Below the pieces are notes generated by a model, which did not search any database, was not told the origin of the DNA, and was given only the letters and a program-made list of their open reading frames with translations. Shown here piece after piece: positions 1-9,566 of a stretch of DNA of 64,000 bases. The stretch's first letter is position 1. Every line of letters starts with the position of its first letter. This DNA is from Streptomyces qinglanensis. GTDB lineage: Bacteria > Actinomycetota > Actinomycetes > Streptomycetales > Streptomycetaceae. Location of the stretch: contig NZ_FOGO01000004.1 in the NCBI RefSeq assembly GCF_900111245.1, positions 374,496 through 438,495 on the forward strand, written 5' to 3'. The translations under genes were made by a program, and so were the position numbers.

Positions 1-1
1 C

Positions 2-511
2 ACCGTCGACGCCGTGCTCGACCTGGGCGTCAAGGACTCCTATGTGCTGGGCGTCCCGCCCATCGTGCTGGTGTTCGCGCTCGTCTGCGTGCTCGGCTGG
101 CTGCTGCTCAACCGCACCACCTTCGGACGCCGCACGGTGGCGGTCGGCGGCAACCCCGAAGCCTCCCGGCTGGCCGGCATCGCCGTGCGACGGCAGCGGC
201 TGCTGCTCTACCTGCTCTCCGGACTGTGCTGCGGGATCGCCGCGTTCATGCTCGTCATCCTCACCGGCTCGGGCCAGAACACCAACGGCAACCTGTACGA
301 ACTCGACGCCATCGCAGCCGCGATCATCGGCGGCACGCTGCTCAGCGGCGGTCGCGGCACGATCCTCGGCTCGGTGCTCGGCGTCCTGGTCTTCACCACC
401 ATCACCAACCTGTTCGCCCTCAACAACCTCCAGACGGACATCCAGCAGATCGCCAAGGGCGCGATCATCGTCGCGGCCGTCCTGGTCCAGAAGGGTCGTT
501 CCACACCATGA
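2..511 (+). CDS. Sugar ABC transporter permease, RbsC type (5' end outside window)
   Basis: This is the C-terminal part of a membrane permease for sugar uptake, about 169 residues visible. The reading frame is already open at base 2, so the true start lies upstream; the GTG at 14 is internal. The protein has several hydrophobic helices and the ribose/xylose-permease pattern: a GRRTVAVGGNPEAS-like cytoplasmic loop, then a late segment with AIIGGTLLSGGRGT that is typical of RbsC/XylH-class permeases. The stop overlaps the ATG of the binding-protein gene (ATGA at 508-511), so the two are translationally coupled. The ATPase gene is presumably further upstream. The substrate cannot be read from the sequence. 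Confidence 0.9.
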   Translation, partial: TVDAVLDLGVKDSYVLGVPPIVLVFALVCVLGWLLLNRTTFGRRTVAVGGNPEASRLAGIAVRRQRLLLYLLSGLCCGIAAFMLVILTGSGQNTNGNLYELDAIAAAIIGGTLLSGGRGTILGSVLGVLVFTTITNLFALNNLQTDIQQIAKGAIIVAAVLVQKGRSTP

Positions 512-1593
512 ACATCAGACCGAGCACCCCCGACACCCCACCCGAGTCCCGCCTCCCGGCCACCAGCCGCCGCAGCATGCTCTTCGGTACCGCGGCAGCC
601 GGAGCGGCCCTCCTCGCCACCGGCTGCACCAGCAACGAGAACAACGACGACGCGGACACGGACTCGGCGGGCGCCGAGGTCGCCGACGACAAGCCCGGCA
701 AGAAGGTCACCATCGGCTTCGCCGGTCCGCAGGCCGACCACGGCTGGCTCAACGCCATCACCACCCAGGCGAAGAAGCGCGCCGGGAAGTACCAGGACGT
801 CACCCTGGAGGCCACCGAGGGCTCCAACGACAACGCCACCCAGGTGGGCCAGGTCGAGACGCTCATCAACAAGAAGGTCGACGTGCTCGTCGTGCTCCCC
901 GCCGACGGCAAGGCCCTCACCCAGGTCGGCCTCAAGGCCATGCGGGCCGGCATCCCCGTGGTCAACCTCGACCGGGTCTTCTCCTCGCAGCAGGCGTACC
1001 GCTGCTGGATCGGCGGCGACAACTACGGCATGGGCCTCAACGCCGGGCACTACATCGGCGAACAGCTCAAGGACAAGAAGAGCGCCAAGGTCGTGGAACT
1101 CGCCGGGATCGACAACCTGGAGCTGACCCGGCAGCGCACCAAGGGGTTCGACGACGCGCTCGAGAACTACCCGAACGTCAAGAAGGTCGCCCGGCAGGCC
1201 GCCGAGTTCACCGTCGAGTCCGGGCAGCAGAAGATGTCCGAGCTCCTCCAGGCCCAGCGCAGCTTCGACGCCCTGTGGAACCACGACGACGACCAGGGCG
1301 TGGGCGCCGAACGCGCCATCAAGCAGGCGGGCAGGGACGAGTTCTTCATGGTCGGCGGCGCCGGGTCCAAGCGCGTGATGCAGGCCATCAAGGACGGTGA
1401 CAGCGTCATCAAGGCCACCGTCCTCTACCCGCCCACCATGGCCGCCTCCGCCATCGACCTGGCCCGCGCCCTCGGCCAGGGCAAGGGCATCGCGGGCATG
1501 GCCGAGTACGAGATCCCCGCCCAGGTCACGCTCTACTCCGCGGTGGTGACCGAGAAGAACGTCGAGGAGTACCTCCCGATCGGCTTCACCTGA
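508..1593 (+). CDS. Sugar ABC transporter substrate-binding lipoprotein (periplasmic-binding type 1)
   Basis: Extracytoplasmic solute receptor, 361 residues, start ATG overlapping the permease stop. The N-terminus has a Tat-like SRRSML motif (about residues 20-25), a hydrophobic stretch and a lipobox LATGC, so it is exported and lipidated. The mature part reads as a periplasmic-binding type 1 fold: a VTIGFAGPQADHGWLN start, then DVLVVLPADGKAL and GIPVVNLDR strands as in ribose/galactose binding proteins. It follows the RbsC-type permease directly and precedes sugar dehydrogenase and isomerase genes, so it most likely feeds a sugar or cyclitol into those enzymes. Ligand identity is unknown. 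Confidence 0.92.
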   Translation: MNIRPSTPDTPPESRLPATSRRSMLFGTAAAGAALLATGCTSNENNDDADTDSAGAEVADDKPGKKVTIGFAGPQADHGWLNAITTQAKKRAGKYQDVTLEATEGSNDNATQVGQVETLINKKVDVLVVLPADGKALTQVGLKAMRAGIPVVNLDRVFSSQQAYRCWIGGDNYGMGLNAGHYIGEQLKDKKSAKVVELAGIDNLELTRQRTKGFDDALENYPNVKKVARQAAEFTVESGQQKMSELLQAQRSFDALWNHDDDQGVGAERAIKQAGRDEFFMVGGAGSKRVMQAIKDGDSVIKATVLYPPTMAASAIDLARALGQGKGIAGMAEYEIPAQVTLYSAVVTEKNVEEYLPIGFT

Positions 1594-1717
1594 CAGCCCG
1601 GGCCGGCGGCCCCGTTCGCCGGGACCGCCCGCCGCACCGTCCGGACCGCTGACGCAGATCCGGGGGCACCTTCCGGCCCGGGGCCGGAGCAGGAGTCCCT
1701 CAAGAGGGAGGACCTCG

Positions 1718-2932
1718 ATGCCGTACGACAGCACCGCGCCCGCCGCCGCGCCGCCCCTGGGCGTGGGCATGGTCGGCTACGCCTTCATGGGCCAGGCGCA
1801 CTCGCAGGGCTGGCGCACCGTGGGGCGGGTCTTCGACCTGCCGCTGCGGCCCGCGCTGGCCGCCGTGTGCGGGCGGGACCCGGCGGCCGTGCGCACGGCC
1901 GCCGAGCGGCTGGGCTGGGCCGCCGCCGAGACCGACTGGCGGGCGCTGATCGCCCGCCCGGACGTCCAGCTCGTCGACATCTGCACACCCGGCGACAGCC
2001 ACGCCGAGATCGCGATCGCGGCGCTGGCGGCGGGCAAGCACGTGCTGTGCGAGAAGCCGCTGGCCAACACGGTCGAGGAGGCCGAGGCCATGGCCGCGGC
2101 GGCGCGCGCGGCCCGGGAGCGCGGCCAGGTCGCCATGGTCGGCTTCAACTACCGCCGCACCCCCGCGCTGGCGCTCGCGCGCCGCATGGTGGCGGACGGC
2201 AGACTGGGGGAGCTGCGGCACGTGCGGGTGTGCTACCTCCAGGACTGGCTGGTCGACCCCGCCTTCCCGCTGGCCTGGCGGCTGCGCCGGGAGGCGGCCG
2301 GCTCCGGAGCCCTCGGCGACCTGGGGGCGCACGCCGTCGACCTCGCCCAGCATCTGGCCGGTGCCCCGCTGGCCGGAGTCTCGGCGCAGACCGAGACGTT
2401 CGTGCGGGAGCGCCCGCTGCGGGAGGGCGAACCGGACGGGGAGCGGGGCCCGGTCACCGTGGACGACGCCGCGGTCTTCACCGGCAGGTTCGGCTCCGGG
2501 GCGCTGGCCTCCTTCGAGGTCACCCGGGTCGCCGCGGGCCGCAAGAACGCGCTGCGCGTCGAGCTGAACGGCACTCTCGGCTCCCTCGCCTTCGACCTGG
2601 AGCGCCTCAACGAGCTGGAGTTCCACGACCACACCCAGACCGCGGGGGAGGCCGGATTCCGCCGCATCCTGGTCACCGAGCACGACCATCCCTACCTGGA
2701 GGCGTGGTGGCCGCCCGGCCACGGCCTCGGCTACGAGCACACCTTCACCCACCAGGCCCGCGATCTGGTGCACGCCGTCGCGACGGGCACTGCGCCGGCC
2801 CCTTCTTTCGACGACGGGCTCCAGGTCCAGCGGGTGCTGGCCGCCGTCGAGGAGAGCGCCGGGCGGGACTGCGTCTACACACCGGTCCAGCACGAGGCAT
2901 CCGCGGCCGGGGCGGCCGCGGCAACCGCCTAG
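1718..2932 (+). CDS. Gfo/Idh/MocA family NAD(P)-dependent oxidoreductase
   Basis: 404-residue cytoplasmic sugar or cyclitol dehydrogenase. The N-terminal Rossmann region starts GVGMVGYAFMGQAHSQGW, the nucleotide-binding glycine-rich loop. CEKPLANT (about residues 110-117) carries the conserved EKP lysine of the family, and the C-terminal dimerisation domain includes GDLGAHAVDLAQHL, the usual substrate-site histidine helix. An RBS (GAGGGAGG) precedes the ATG. The next gene, 9 bp downstream, is a TIM-barrel isomerase; this pairing is common in inositol and keto-sugar pathways. Which hydroxyl is oxidised cannot be deduced. Confidence 0.92.
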   Translation: MPYDSTAPAAAPPLGVGMVGYAFMGQAHSQGWRTVGRVFDLPLRPALAAVCGRDPAAVRTAAERLGWAAAETDWRALIARPDVQLVDICTPGDSHAEIAIAALAAGKHVLCEKPLANTVEEAEAMAAAARAARERGQVAMVGFNYRRTPALALARRMVADGRLGELRHVRVCYLQDWLVDPAFPLAWRLRREAAGSGALGDLGAHAVDLAQHLAGAPLAGVSAQTETFVRERPLREGEPDGERGPVTVDDAAVFTGRFGSGALASFEVTRVAAGRKNALRVELNGTLGSLAFDLERLNELEFHDHTQTAGEAGFRRILVTEHDHPYLEAWWPPGHGLGYEHTFTHQARDLVHAVATGTAPAPSFDDGLQVQRVLAAVEESAGRDCVYTPVQHEASAAGAAAATA

Positions 2933-2941
2933 GAGGTCACC

Positions 2942-3940
2942 GTGGCACGAAAGTTCACCCTCTTCACCGGGCAGTGGGCCGACCTGCCGCTGGAGGAGGT
3001 CTGCCGCCTCGCCCGCGACTTCGGCTACGACGGACTGGAACTGGCCTGCTGGGGCGATCATTTCGAGGTCGGCAAGGCGCTGCACGAGCCCGGATATGTG
3101 GACGGCAGGCGGCGCCTGCTGGACACGTACGGCCTGGAGTGCTGGGCGGTCTCCAACCACCTCACCGGGCAGGCCGTCTGCGACCACCCCATCGACGAGC
3201 GCCACCGCGCCATCGTCGCCCCGCGCATCTGGGGGGACGGCGACCCCGAGGGGGTGCGCCGCAGGGCCGCCGAGGAGATGAAGGACACCGCGCGGGCCGC
3301 CGCGGCGCTCGGTGTGCGCACCGTCGTCGGCTTCACCGGCTCCTCCATCTGGCACCTGGTGGCCATGTTCCCGCCGACGCCCCCGGAGATGGTCGACCGC
3401 GGCTACGCCGACTTCGCCGAGCGGTGGAACCCGATCCTGGACGTCTTCGACGCCGAGGGCGTGCGGTTCGCGCACGAGGTGCACCCCAGCGAGATCGCCT
3501 ATGACTACTGGACCACCCAGCGCGCCCTGGAGGCGGTCGGGCACCGGCCCGCCTTCGGCCTCAACTTCGACCCCTCGCACTTCGTGTGGCAGGACCTGGA
3601 CCCGGCCGGGTTCCTCTACGACTACCGGGACCGGATCTACCACGTCGACTGCAAGGAGGCCCGGCGCCGGCTGGACGGCCGCAACGGGCGGCTCGGCTCG
3701 CATCTGCCGTGGGGCGATCCGCGCCGGGGCTGGGACTTCGTCTCGGCCGGGCACGGCGATGTCGCCTGGGAGGACGTCTTCCGGATGCTGCGGGCCATCG
3801 GCTACGAGGGGCCGGTGTCCGTCGAGTGGGAGGACGCCGGGATGGACCGTCTGGCCGGCGCCCCGGAGGCCCTGGCGCGGCTGCGGGCCTTCGACTACGA
3901 ACCGCCGAGCGCCTCGTTCGACTCCGCGTTCGGCAACTGA
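2942..3940 (+). CDS. Sugar phosphate isomerase/epimerase (xylose-isomerase-like TIM barrel)
   Basis: 332 residues, GTG start behind a strong AGGAGGTCACC ribosome site that sits on the stop of the preceding dehydrogenase gene. The protein belongs to the IolE/xylose-isomerase-like barrel group: [12 protein letters not shown] near the start, a metal-site segment [33 protein letters not shown] and the late glutamate in [11 protein letters not shown]. These acidic and histidine residues form the divalent-metal site in the family. Coupling to the Gfo/Idh/MocA gene suggests that it isomerises or dehydrates the keto-sugar that enzyme makes. Function beyond the family is inferred. Confidence 0.9.
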   Translation: MARKFTLFTGQWADLPLEEVCRLARDFGYDGLELACWGDHFEVGKALHEPGYVDGRRRLLDTYGLECWAVSNHLTGQAVCDHPIDERHRAIVAPRIWGDGDPEGVRRRAAEEMKDTARAAAALGVRTVVGFTGSSIWHLVAMFPPTPPEMVDRGYADFAERWNPILDVFDAEGVRFAHEVHPSEIAYDYWTTQRALEAVGHRPAFGLNFDPSHFVWQDLDPAGFLYDYRDRIYHVDCKEARRRLDGRNGRLGSHLPWGDPRRGWDFVSAGHGDVAWEDVFRMLRAIGYEGPVSVEWEDAGMDRLAGAPEALARLRAFDYEPPSASFDSAFGN

Positions 3941-4057
3941 CCCGCCGTACGGCGCCGTTGCGGGGCCCCGGGGGGAACCCTCCCGGGTGCCCCCGGCTCC
4001 GTCCTGCGCGCCTCCGCCTCGGTGCGGTCGGGCGAGGTCTTCGCGTGCTCCCGGGCC

Positions 4058-4078
4058 TTTGTCCTGCGCGTGGACAAA
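4058..4078. promoter_or_regulatory. Perfect inverted repeat, probable operator upstream of the sugar dehydrogenase
   Basis: Arms TTTGTCC and GGACAAA are separated by seven bases (TGCGCGT). The repeat lies 150 bp before the GTG of the secreted sugar dehydrogenase, in the only sizeable gap (3941-4227) of the sugar region. The geometry fits a dimeric repressor such as a LacI or ROK protein, but no regulator of that kind is in the window. No convincing -10/-35 pair could be chosen nearby. Confidence 0.45.
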
Positions 4079-4227
4079 ACTACCGGGGATGCGCGTCAAA
4101 GGGGTTCCCGCTCCGGATAAACGCCGCTACCGTCCTTGAGGCGTACGGGACAACAGCGCCCCCTCCAGCGCAGCGCGGGCGCAGCGCACGGCACCAGTCA
4201 ACCCACCCCCACCAGGGAGGATCCGCT

Positions 4228-6690
4228 GTGCACACTCGACCCCGCGGACAACGATGTCTCCGCACCCGCGTCGCCGCACTCGTCGGCGCCCTCCTGCTCA
4301 CCGGCGCGACCGCGGTCGCCGCCCAGGCCGCCGACGCACCCGCCACCACCGCCCCGGACAAGGCCGCCCAGCCCGCCGCCGGCGACTTCCAGCAGGTGAC
4401 CCTCGCCAAGGGCGTGGCCGAGACGGGCGAGCCCATGACGATGGCCGTGCTGCCCGACCGCTCCGTACTGCACACCTCACGCGACGGCACCCTGCGGCTC
4501 ACCGACGCGCAGGGCAACACGAAGACCGCCGGCCGCCTCGACGTCTACAACCACGACGAAGAGGGCCTGCAGGGCGTCGGGGTCGACCCGCGCTTCACCA
4601 AGAACCACTTCGTCTACCTTTACTACGCGCCGCCGCTCGACACCCCCGAGGGCGACGCGCCCGACACCGGCACCGCCGCCGACTTCGAGAAGTTCGCCGG
4701 TGTCAACCGCCTCTCCCGGTTCGTCCTGCGCCCCGACGGCACCCTGGACGAGTCCAGCGAGCACAAGGTCCTCGACGTCCCCGCCGACCGCGGCACCTGC
4801 TGCCACGTGGGCGGAGACATCGCCTTCGACTCCAAGGGCAACCTGCTCCTGTCGACCGGCGACGACTCCAACCCCTTCCAGTCGGACGGCTACACCCCCA
4901 TCGACGAGCGCGCCGACCGCAACCCCGCCTTCGACGCGCAGCGCTCCGCCGGCAACACCGACGACCTGCGCGGCAAGATCCTCCGCATCACGGTCCGCAA
5001 GGACGGCTCCTACACGATTCCCCGCGGCAACCTCTTCCGGCCGGGCACCGCGAAGACCCGGCCCGAGATCTACGCGATGGGTTTCCGCAACCCCTTCCGG
5101 ATGACCGTCGACAAGAAGACCGACACCGTCTACGTCGGCGACTACGGACCGGACGCGGGCACCGCCGATCCGCAGCGCGGCCCCGCGGGCCAGGTCGAGT
5201 TCGCCCGTGTCACCCGCCCGGGCAACTACGGCTGGCCGTACTGCACCGGCAAGAACGACGCCTACACGGACTACGACTTCGCCACCGGCACCTCCGGCGA
5301 GAAGTTCGACTGCGCCGCGCCGCGCAACACCTCTCCCCGCAACACCGGACGCACCCGGCTCCCCGCTGCCCAGCCGGCGTGGATCCCCTACGACGGCGAC
5401 TCGGTGCCCGAGTTCGGCGACGGCTCCGAGTCCCCGATGGGCGGCCCCGTCTACCGCTACGACCCCCACTCCGACTCCCCGGTGGCCTTCCCCCGCGAGT
5501 ACGACGGGGACTTCTTCGCCGGAGAGTTCGGCCGCCGCTGGATCAAGCGCGTCGAGCAGGACCGCGACGGCGGCGACGTGCGGATCAACGATTTCCCGTG
5601 GTCCGGGACCCAGGTCATGGACATGGACTTCGGCCCCGACGGTGCGCTGTACGTCCTCGACTACGGCACCGGCTACTTCAACGGCGACGAGAACTCCGCC
5701 CTCTACCGCATCGAGAACGCCACCGACGGGCACAGCCCCGTCGTCGAGGCGAGCAGCGACATCAGCGACGGCCAGGCCCCGCTCACCGTCTCCTTCTCCG
5801 CCGAGGCCACCGACCAGGACGGCGACACGACCGAACTGAGCTGGGACTTCGGCGACGGCGCGACCTCCGACGAGGCCGAACCGACCCACACCTACGAGAC
5901 GAACGGCACCTACACCGCGACCGTCACCGCCGAGGACCCCTCCGGCCGTACCGGCTCCGCCAGCGTGCACATCACCGTCGGCAACACGGCGCCCCAGGTC
6001 GAACTGAAGCTCCCCGCCGACGGGCAGCCCTTCTCCTTCGGCGACGAGATCCCCTTCGAGGTGCAGGTCACCGACCCCGAGGAGGAGCAGATCGACTGCT
6101 CCCGGGTCGAGGTCGCCTACATCCTCGGCCACGACAGCCACGGCCACCCCCTCACCTCCGCCAAGGGCTGCAAGGGCACCATCAAGACCCTCGCCGACGG
6201 GGAACACGACCCGAACGCCGACATCTTCGGCGTCTTCGACGCCTCCTACACCGACAACGGCGCCAACGGACAACCCCCGCTCACCAGCCACGGGCAGAGC
6301 ATCCTGCAGCCCAAGCACCGCCAGGCCGAGCACTTCACCGGCGCGGCGGACGGCGTCAGCACGGGCGAGGCCGCCGGAGCCGAGGGCGGCAAGGCCGTCA
6401 CCGGGGCGCGGGACGGCCAGTGGATCGCCTACGAGCCGTACGCGCCCGCCGACGTCACCCAGCTCACCGCCCGGGTGGCCGGCACCGCTGACGCCGCGCT
6501 CGAAGTCCGCGCCGACGGCCCCGACGGCCCCCTGCTGGGCACCGCGCAGATCTCCGCCACGGACGGCTGGACCGAGGTGAGCGCCGACCTCAGCGGCGTC
6601 CCCGAGGACGCGGGCGCGCTGTGCCTCGTCTTCACCGGAGGCGACGGGGCGCTCTACGACCTGGACAGCTTCACCGTCACCACCGGCTGA
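4228..6690 (+). CDS. Secreted PQQ-type sugar dehydrogenase with PKD and carbohydrate-binding modules
   Basis: 820 residues from a GTG preceded by AGGGAGG. A signal peptide (RTRVAALVGALLLTGATA then AQAADA) indicates export. The N-terminal 450 or so residues form a soluble glucose dehydrogenase/HHIP-like beta-propeller: NHDEEGLQGVGVDPRF, CCHVGGDIAFDSKGNLLLSTGD, a RGKILRI strand, GFRNPFRM and GNYGWPYC are hallmark segments. A PKD domain follows (LSWDFGDGATSDEAEPTHTY, roughly residues 510-590), and the C-terminus resembles a CBM6-like beta-sandwich (GQWIAYEPYAP...YDLDSFTV). It probably oxidises extracellular sugars bound at a polysaccharide surface. The following ThuA gene is 13 bp away. Confidence 0.88.
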   Translation: MHTRPRGQRCLRTRVAALVGALLLTGATAVAAQAADAPATTAPDKAAQPAAGDFQQVTLAKGVAETGEPMTMAVLPDRSVLHTSRDGTLRLTDAQGNTKTAGRLDVYNHDEEGLQGVGVDPRFTKNHFVYLYYAPPLDTPEGDAPDTGTAADFEKFAGVNRLSRFVLRPDGTLDESSEHKVLDVPADRGTCCHVGGDIAFDSKGNLLLSTGDDSNPFQSDGYTPIDERADRNPAFDAQRSAGNTDDLRGKILRITVRKDGSYTIPRGNLFRPGTAKTRPEIYAMGFRNPFRMTVDKKTDTVYVGDYGPDAGTADPQRGPAGQVEFARVTRPGNYGWPYCTGKNDAYTDYDFATGTSGEKFDCAAPRNTSPRNTGRTRLPAAQPAWIPYDGDSVPEFGDGSESPMGGPVYRYDPHSDSPVAFPREYDGDFFAGEFGRRWIKRVEQDRDGGDVRINDFPWSGTQVMDMDFGPDGALYVLDYGTGYFNGDENSALYRIENATDGHSPVVEASSDISDGQAPLTVSFSAEATDQDGDTTELSWDFGDGATSDEAEPTHTYETNGTYTATVTAEDPSGRTGSASVHITVGNTAPQVELKLPADGQPFSFGDEIPFEVQVTDPEEEQIDCSRVEVAYILGHDSHGHPLTSAKGCKGTIKTLADGEHDPNADIFGVFDASYTDNGANGQPPLTSHGQSILQPKHRQAEHFTGAADGVSTGEAAGAEGGKAVTGARDGQWIAYEPYAPADVTQLTARVAGTADAALEVRADGPDGPLLGTAQISATDGWTEVSADLSGVPEDAGALCLVFTGGDGALYDLDSFTVTTG

Positions 6691-6703
6691 ACGGAGGACG
6701 CGC

Positions 6704-8071
6704 ATGAACCGGGCACCCACCCCTCGCGCCCGCCTCACCCTGGCAGCCGGTGCACTGCTGGCCGGCGCGCTCGCCGCGCCGAGCCAGGCCGCGCAGCACC
6801 CCGGCGGACACGAGCAGGCGGCGGGCAGCGTGCTGGTCTTCTCCAAGACCGCCGGATACCGCCACGACTCCATCCCCGACGGCATCGCCGCCGTGCGGGA
6901 ACTCGGCGCCGAGCACGGCTTCACCGTCGACGCCACCGAGAACGCCGCCGCCTTCACCCCGAAGAAGCTGGCCCGGTACGACGCCGTCGTCTTCCTCTCG
7001 ACGACGGGCGACGTGCTCGACCCGCGCCAACAGGCGGCCTTCGAGGAGTACATCGGCGACGGCGGCGGCTACGTGGGCGTGCACGCCGCGGCCGACACCG
7101 AGTACGACTGGGAGTGGTACGGCGGACTCGCGGGCGCCTACTTCGCGTCCCATCCGGCGATCCAGCCCGCCACGGTGCGGATCGAGGACCGCGCCCACCC
7201 CGCCACCGCGCACCTGGGCGCGGACTGGGAGCGCACCGACGAGTGGTACAACTACCGCTCCGATCCGCGCGAGCACGCCCGCATCCTGGCGTCCCTGGAC
7301 GAGGACTCCTACACCGGCGGCACGATGGGCGAGGAGCACCCGCTGGCCTGGTGCCAGGAGTACGCGGGCGGCCGCGCCTTCCACACCGGCGCCGGGCACA
7401 CCCGGGAGTCCTGGGCCGACCCCGCCTTCCGCGCGCACCTGCTGGGCGGCATCCGGTACGCGACCGGCGCGGCGCGGGCCGACTGCCGTCCGGAGACCGG
7501 CTACACGACGCTGTACGAGGGAACCGGCGACGGTCCCGGAACCGAGGAGTGGCGGCAGGCCGGTCCCGGTTCGTTCGAGGAGAGCGCCGACGGCACCCTC
7601 ACCACCCGCGGCGGGATGGGCCTGCTGTGGTACGCCGCCCGCTCGTACGGCTCCTACTCGCTCAAGCTCGACTGGCGGATGGCCAGTGCCGACGGGGACG
7701 ACAACTCCGGTGTCTTCGTCGGCTTCCCCGCCTCCGACGACCCCTGGTCGGCCGTGGACCGCGGCTACGAGATCCAGATCGACGCCACCGACGCCGACGA
7801 CCGGACCACCGGGGCGGTCTACGGCTTCCAGTCGGCCGACCTCGCGGCACGGGACGCCGCACTGAATCCGCCGGGGGAGTGGAACACCTACGAGATCCGG
7901 GTCGAGGGCGAGCGGCTGCGCGTCCACCTCAACGGCGTACTGATCAACGACTTCACCAACACCGACCCGGCCCGGAGCCTCACGGACGGATACGTGGGGC
8001 TGCAGAACCACGGGGAGGGGGACGAGGTCGCCTTCCGCGACGTGCGCATCCGTGCGTCGGCACCCCGCTGA
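6704..8071 (+). CDS. Secreted ThuA-domain protein fused to a DUF1080 (3-keto-glycoside hydrolase-like) domain
   Basis: 455 residues, ATG behind GGAGGA. There is a signal peptide (RLTLAAGALLAGALAAPSQA). Residues of about 45-250 are a ThuA fold, related to trehalose-utilisation proteins and glutamine-amidotransferase-like domains: VLVFSKTAGYRHDSI, YVGVHAAADTEYDW, HPLAWCQEYAGGRAFHT. Residues 265-455 are a DUF1080 beta-sandwich, starting TTLYEGTGDGPG and including SYSLKLDWRMASADGDDNSGVFVGFP and LTDGYVGLQNHGEGD. DUF1080 members act on 3-keto-glucosides. Together with the upstream sugar dehydrogenase this suggests extracellular oxidation to a keto-sugar followed by cleavage. This is inference from families. 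Confidence 0.88.
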   Translation: MNRAPTPRARLTLAAGALLAGALAAPSQAAQHPGGHEQAAGSVLVFSKTAGYRHDSIPDGIAAVRELGAEHGFTVDATENAAAFTPKKLARYDAVVFLSTTGDVLDPRQQAAFEEYIGDGGGYVGVHAAADTEYDWEWYGGLAGAYFASHPAIQPATVRIEDRAHPATAHLGADWERTDEWYNYRSDPREHARILASLDEDSYTGGTMGEEHPLAWCQEYAGGRAFHTGAGHTRESWADPAFRAHLLGGIRYATGAARADCRPETGYTTLYEGTGDGPGTEEWRQAGPGSFEESADGTLTTRGGMGLLWYAARSYGSYSLKLDWRMASADGDDNSGVFVGFPASDDPWSAVDRGYEIQIDATDADDRTTGAVYGFQSADLAARDAALNPPGEWNTYEIRVEGERLRVHLNGVLINDFTNTDPARSLTDGYVGLQNHGEGDEVAFRDVRIRASAPR

Positions 8072-8285
8072 CCCCGCTGATCCCACCGGCCACCCGGCCG
8101 TCCCGCTGTCCGGGCCGTCCCGCTGTCCGGACCGGGCGACTCGGACCCGGACGGCCTGGGCCCGCAGCCGGGCCCGCAGCCGGGCCCGTCCTGCCCGGCC
8201 CGGCCGCCGCGGGGCCGGGCGCGGCCGGCCCCGCGCTCCCGCCCACCCGCGGCCCCTCGTACGCAGCAGCATCAGGGAGGACACC

Positions 8286-9566
8286 GTGACCGACCGCACC
8301 GACAGCTCCGGCCTCCGGCCGCCCCGTACCGGGGTGTGGCTCATCGGCGCCAGGGGCTCCGTGGCGACCACCGCGATCACCGGAGCCGCGGCGCTCGCGG
8401 CCCGGCTGCACCCACCCGTCGGGATGGTCACCGAGACCGGACCCTTCGCCGATGCCGCCCTGCCACCGCTCGACTCCCTCGTGTTCGGCGGACACGACAC
8501 CGCCTCCTGCCCGCTCCCCAAGCGGGCCGAGGCGCTGGCCGAAGCCGGGGTGATCCCGCACGGCCTGCCCGCGGCGGTGCGCGCCGAACTCGCCGCCGCC
8601 GACGCCGCTCTCCGCCCCGGCGCCCCGGCGGCCGGACCGGCCGCGGAGGACACCGGTGCGGAGGAGGACCTGATCGCCGGGTACGCGGCCGACCTCACCG
8701 AGTTCACCCGCACCCACGGCCTGGCCCGCACCGTGGTGATCAATGTGGCCAGCACCGAGCCGCCCCCGCCCGAGCCCGGGGAAGCGCCGGGCAGCGCGCA
8801 CACCCCCCTGCCGCCCAGCTCCCGCTATGCGGCAGCGGCCCTGCGCGCGGGGTGCCCGTACGTCAACTTCACCCCGTCCGCCGGGCTCCACCACCCCCGG
8901 CTGGCCGCAGCGGCCCGGACCGCCCGCGTCCCGTACGCGGGGCGGGACGGCAAGACCGGGCAGACCCTGCTGCGCTCGGTGCTGGCCCCGATGTTCGCGC
9001 AGCGCGCGCTGGCCGTACGCGCCTGGAGCGGCACCAACCTGCTCGGCGGCGGGGACGGCGCGGCACTCGCCGACCCCGCGGCCGCGGCCGCCAAGAACGC
9101 GGGCAAGGCGCGGGTCCTGGCCGACAACCTCGGCACCCTCCCCGAGGGGGAGGTGCACATCGACGACGTCCCGGCGATGGGCGACTGGAAGACCGCCTGG
9201 GACCACATCGCCTTCGACGGCTTCCTCGGCTCCCGCATGGTGCTCCAGACCACCTGGCAGGGCTGCGACTCCGCCCTGGCCGCCCCACTCGTCCTCGACC
9301 TGGCCCGGCTGGTCGCCCGCGCCGACGAACGCGGCCTCACCGGTCCGGTGCCCGGACTGGGCTTCTACTTCAAGGACCCCGACAGCGGTCCGGCCGACCT
9401 GCCCGGGCAGTGGCGGGCCCTGCTCGACCTCGCCCGCGGCTTCCGGCCCGCGCCGCACGACGGCGCCGGAACGGACGAGCGCGGCGGGGTCGCCGATCGT
9501 GCCGGAGCCGGGGCCGCCGACGATGCCGCAGCCGGGGCCACCGACGGCGCCGGGTCCGCCCGGTGA
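8286..9566 (+). CDS. Inositol-3-phosphate synthase-like sugar-phosphate cyclase, first gene of the ebo-type operon
   Basis: 426 residues, GTG behind AGGGAGGA. The N-terminus holds the NAD-binding loop VWLIGARGSVATT. The C-terminal half carries the myo-inositol-1-phosphate-synthase signature: NLLGGGDGAALADPAAAAAKNAGK, then GDWKTAWDHIAFDGFLG and TWQGCDSALAAPLVLDL. Housekeeping members convert glucose-6-phosphate to inositol-3-phosphate by NAD-dependent oxidation, aldol closure and reduction. Its stop overlaps the start of the UbiA gene (GTGA), so it is coupled to the ebo-like genes. It stands where ebo clusters usually carry a dehydroquinate-synthase-like cyclase. The Ala-rich insert near residues 105-125 and the divergent active-site loop suggest a specialised paralogue. 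Confidence 0.85.
   Translation: MTDRTDSSGLRPPRTGVWLIGARGSVATTAITGAAALAARLHPPVGMVTETGPFADAALPPLDSLVFGGHDTASCPLPKRAEALAEAGVIPHGLPAAVRAELAAADAALRPGAPAAGPAAEDTGAEEDLIAGYAADLTEFTRTHGLARTVVINVASTEPPPPEPGEAPGSAHTPLPPSSRYAAAALRAGCPYVNFTPSAGLHHPRLAAAARTARVPYAGRDGKTGQTLLRSVLAPMFAQRALAVRAWSGTNLLGGGDGAALADPAAAAAKNAGKARVLADNLGTLPEGEVHIDDVPAMGDWKTAWDHIAFDGFLGSRMVLQTTWQGCDSALAAPLVLDLARLVARADERGLTGPVPGLGFYFKDPDSGPADLPGQWRALLDLARGFRPAPHDGAGTDERGGVADRAGAGAADDAAAGATDGAGSAR

Noticed and set aside
8150..8195. Tandem GGGCCCGCAGCC-like units upstream of the cyclase
   Set aside because: Only two to three short copies in very GC-rich sequence; no sign of a regulatory or repeat element.
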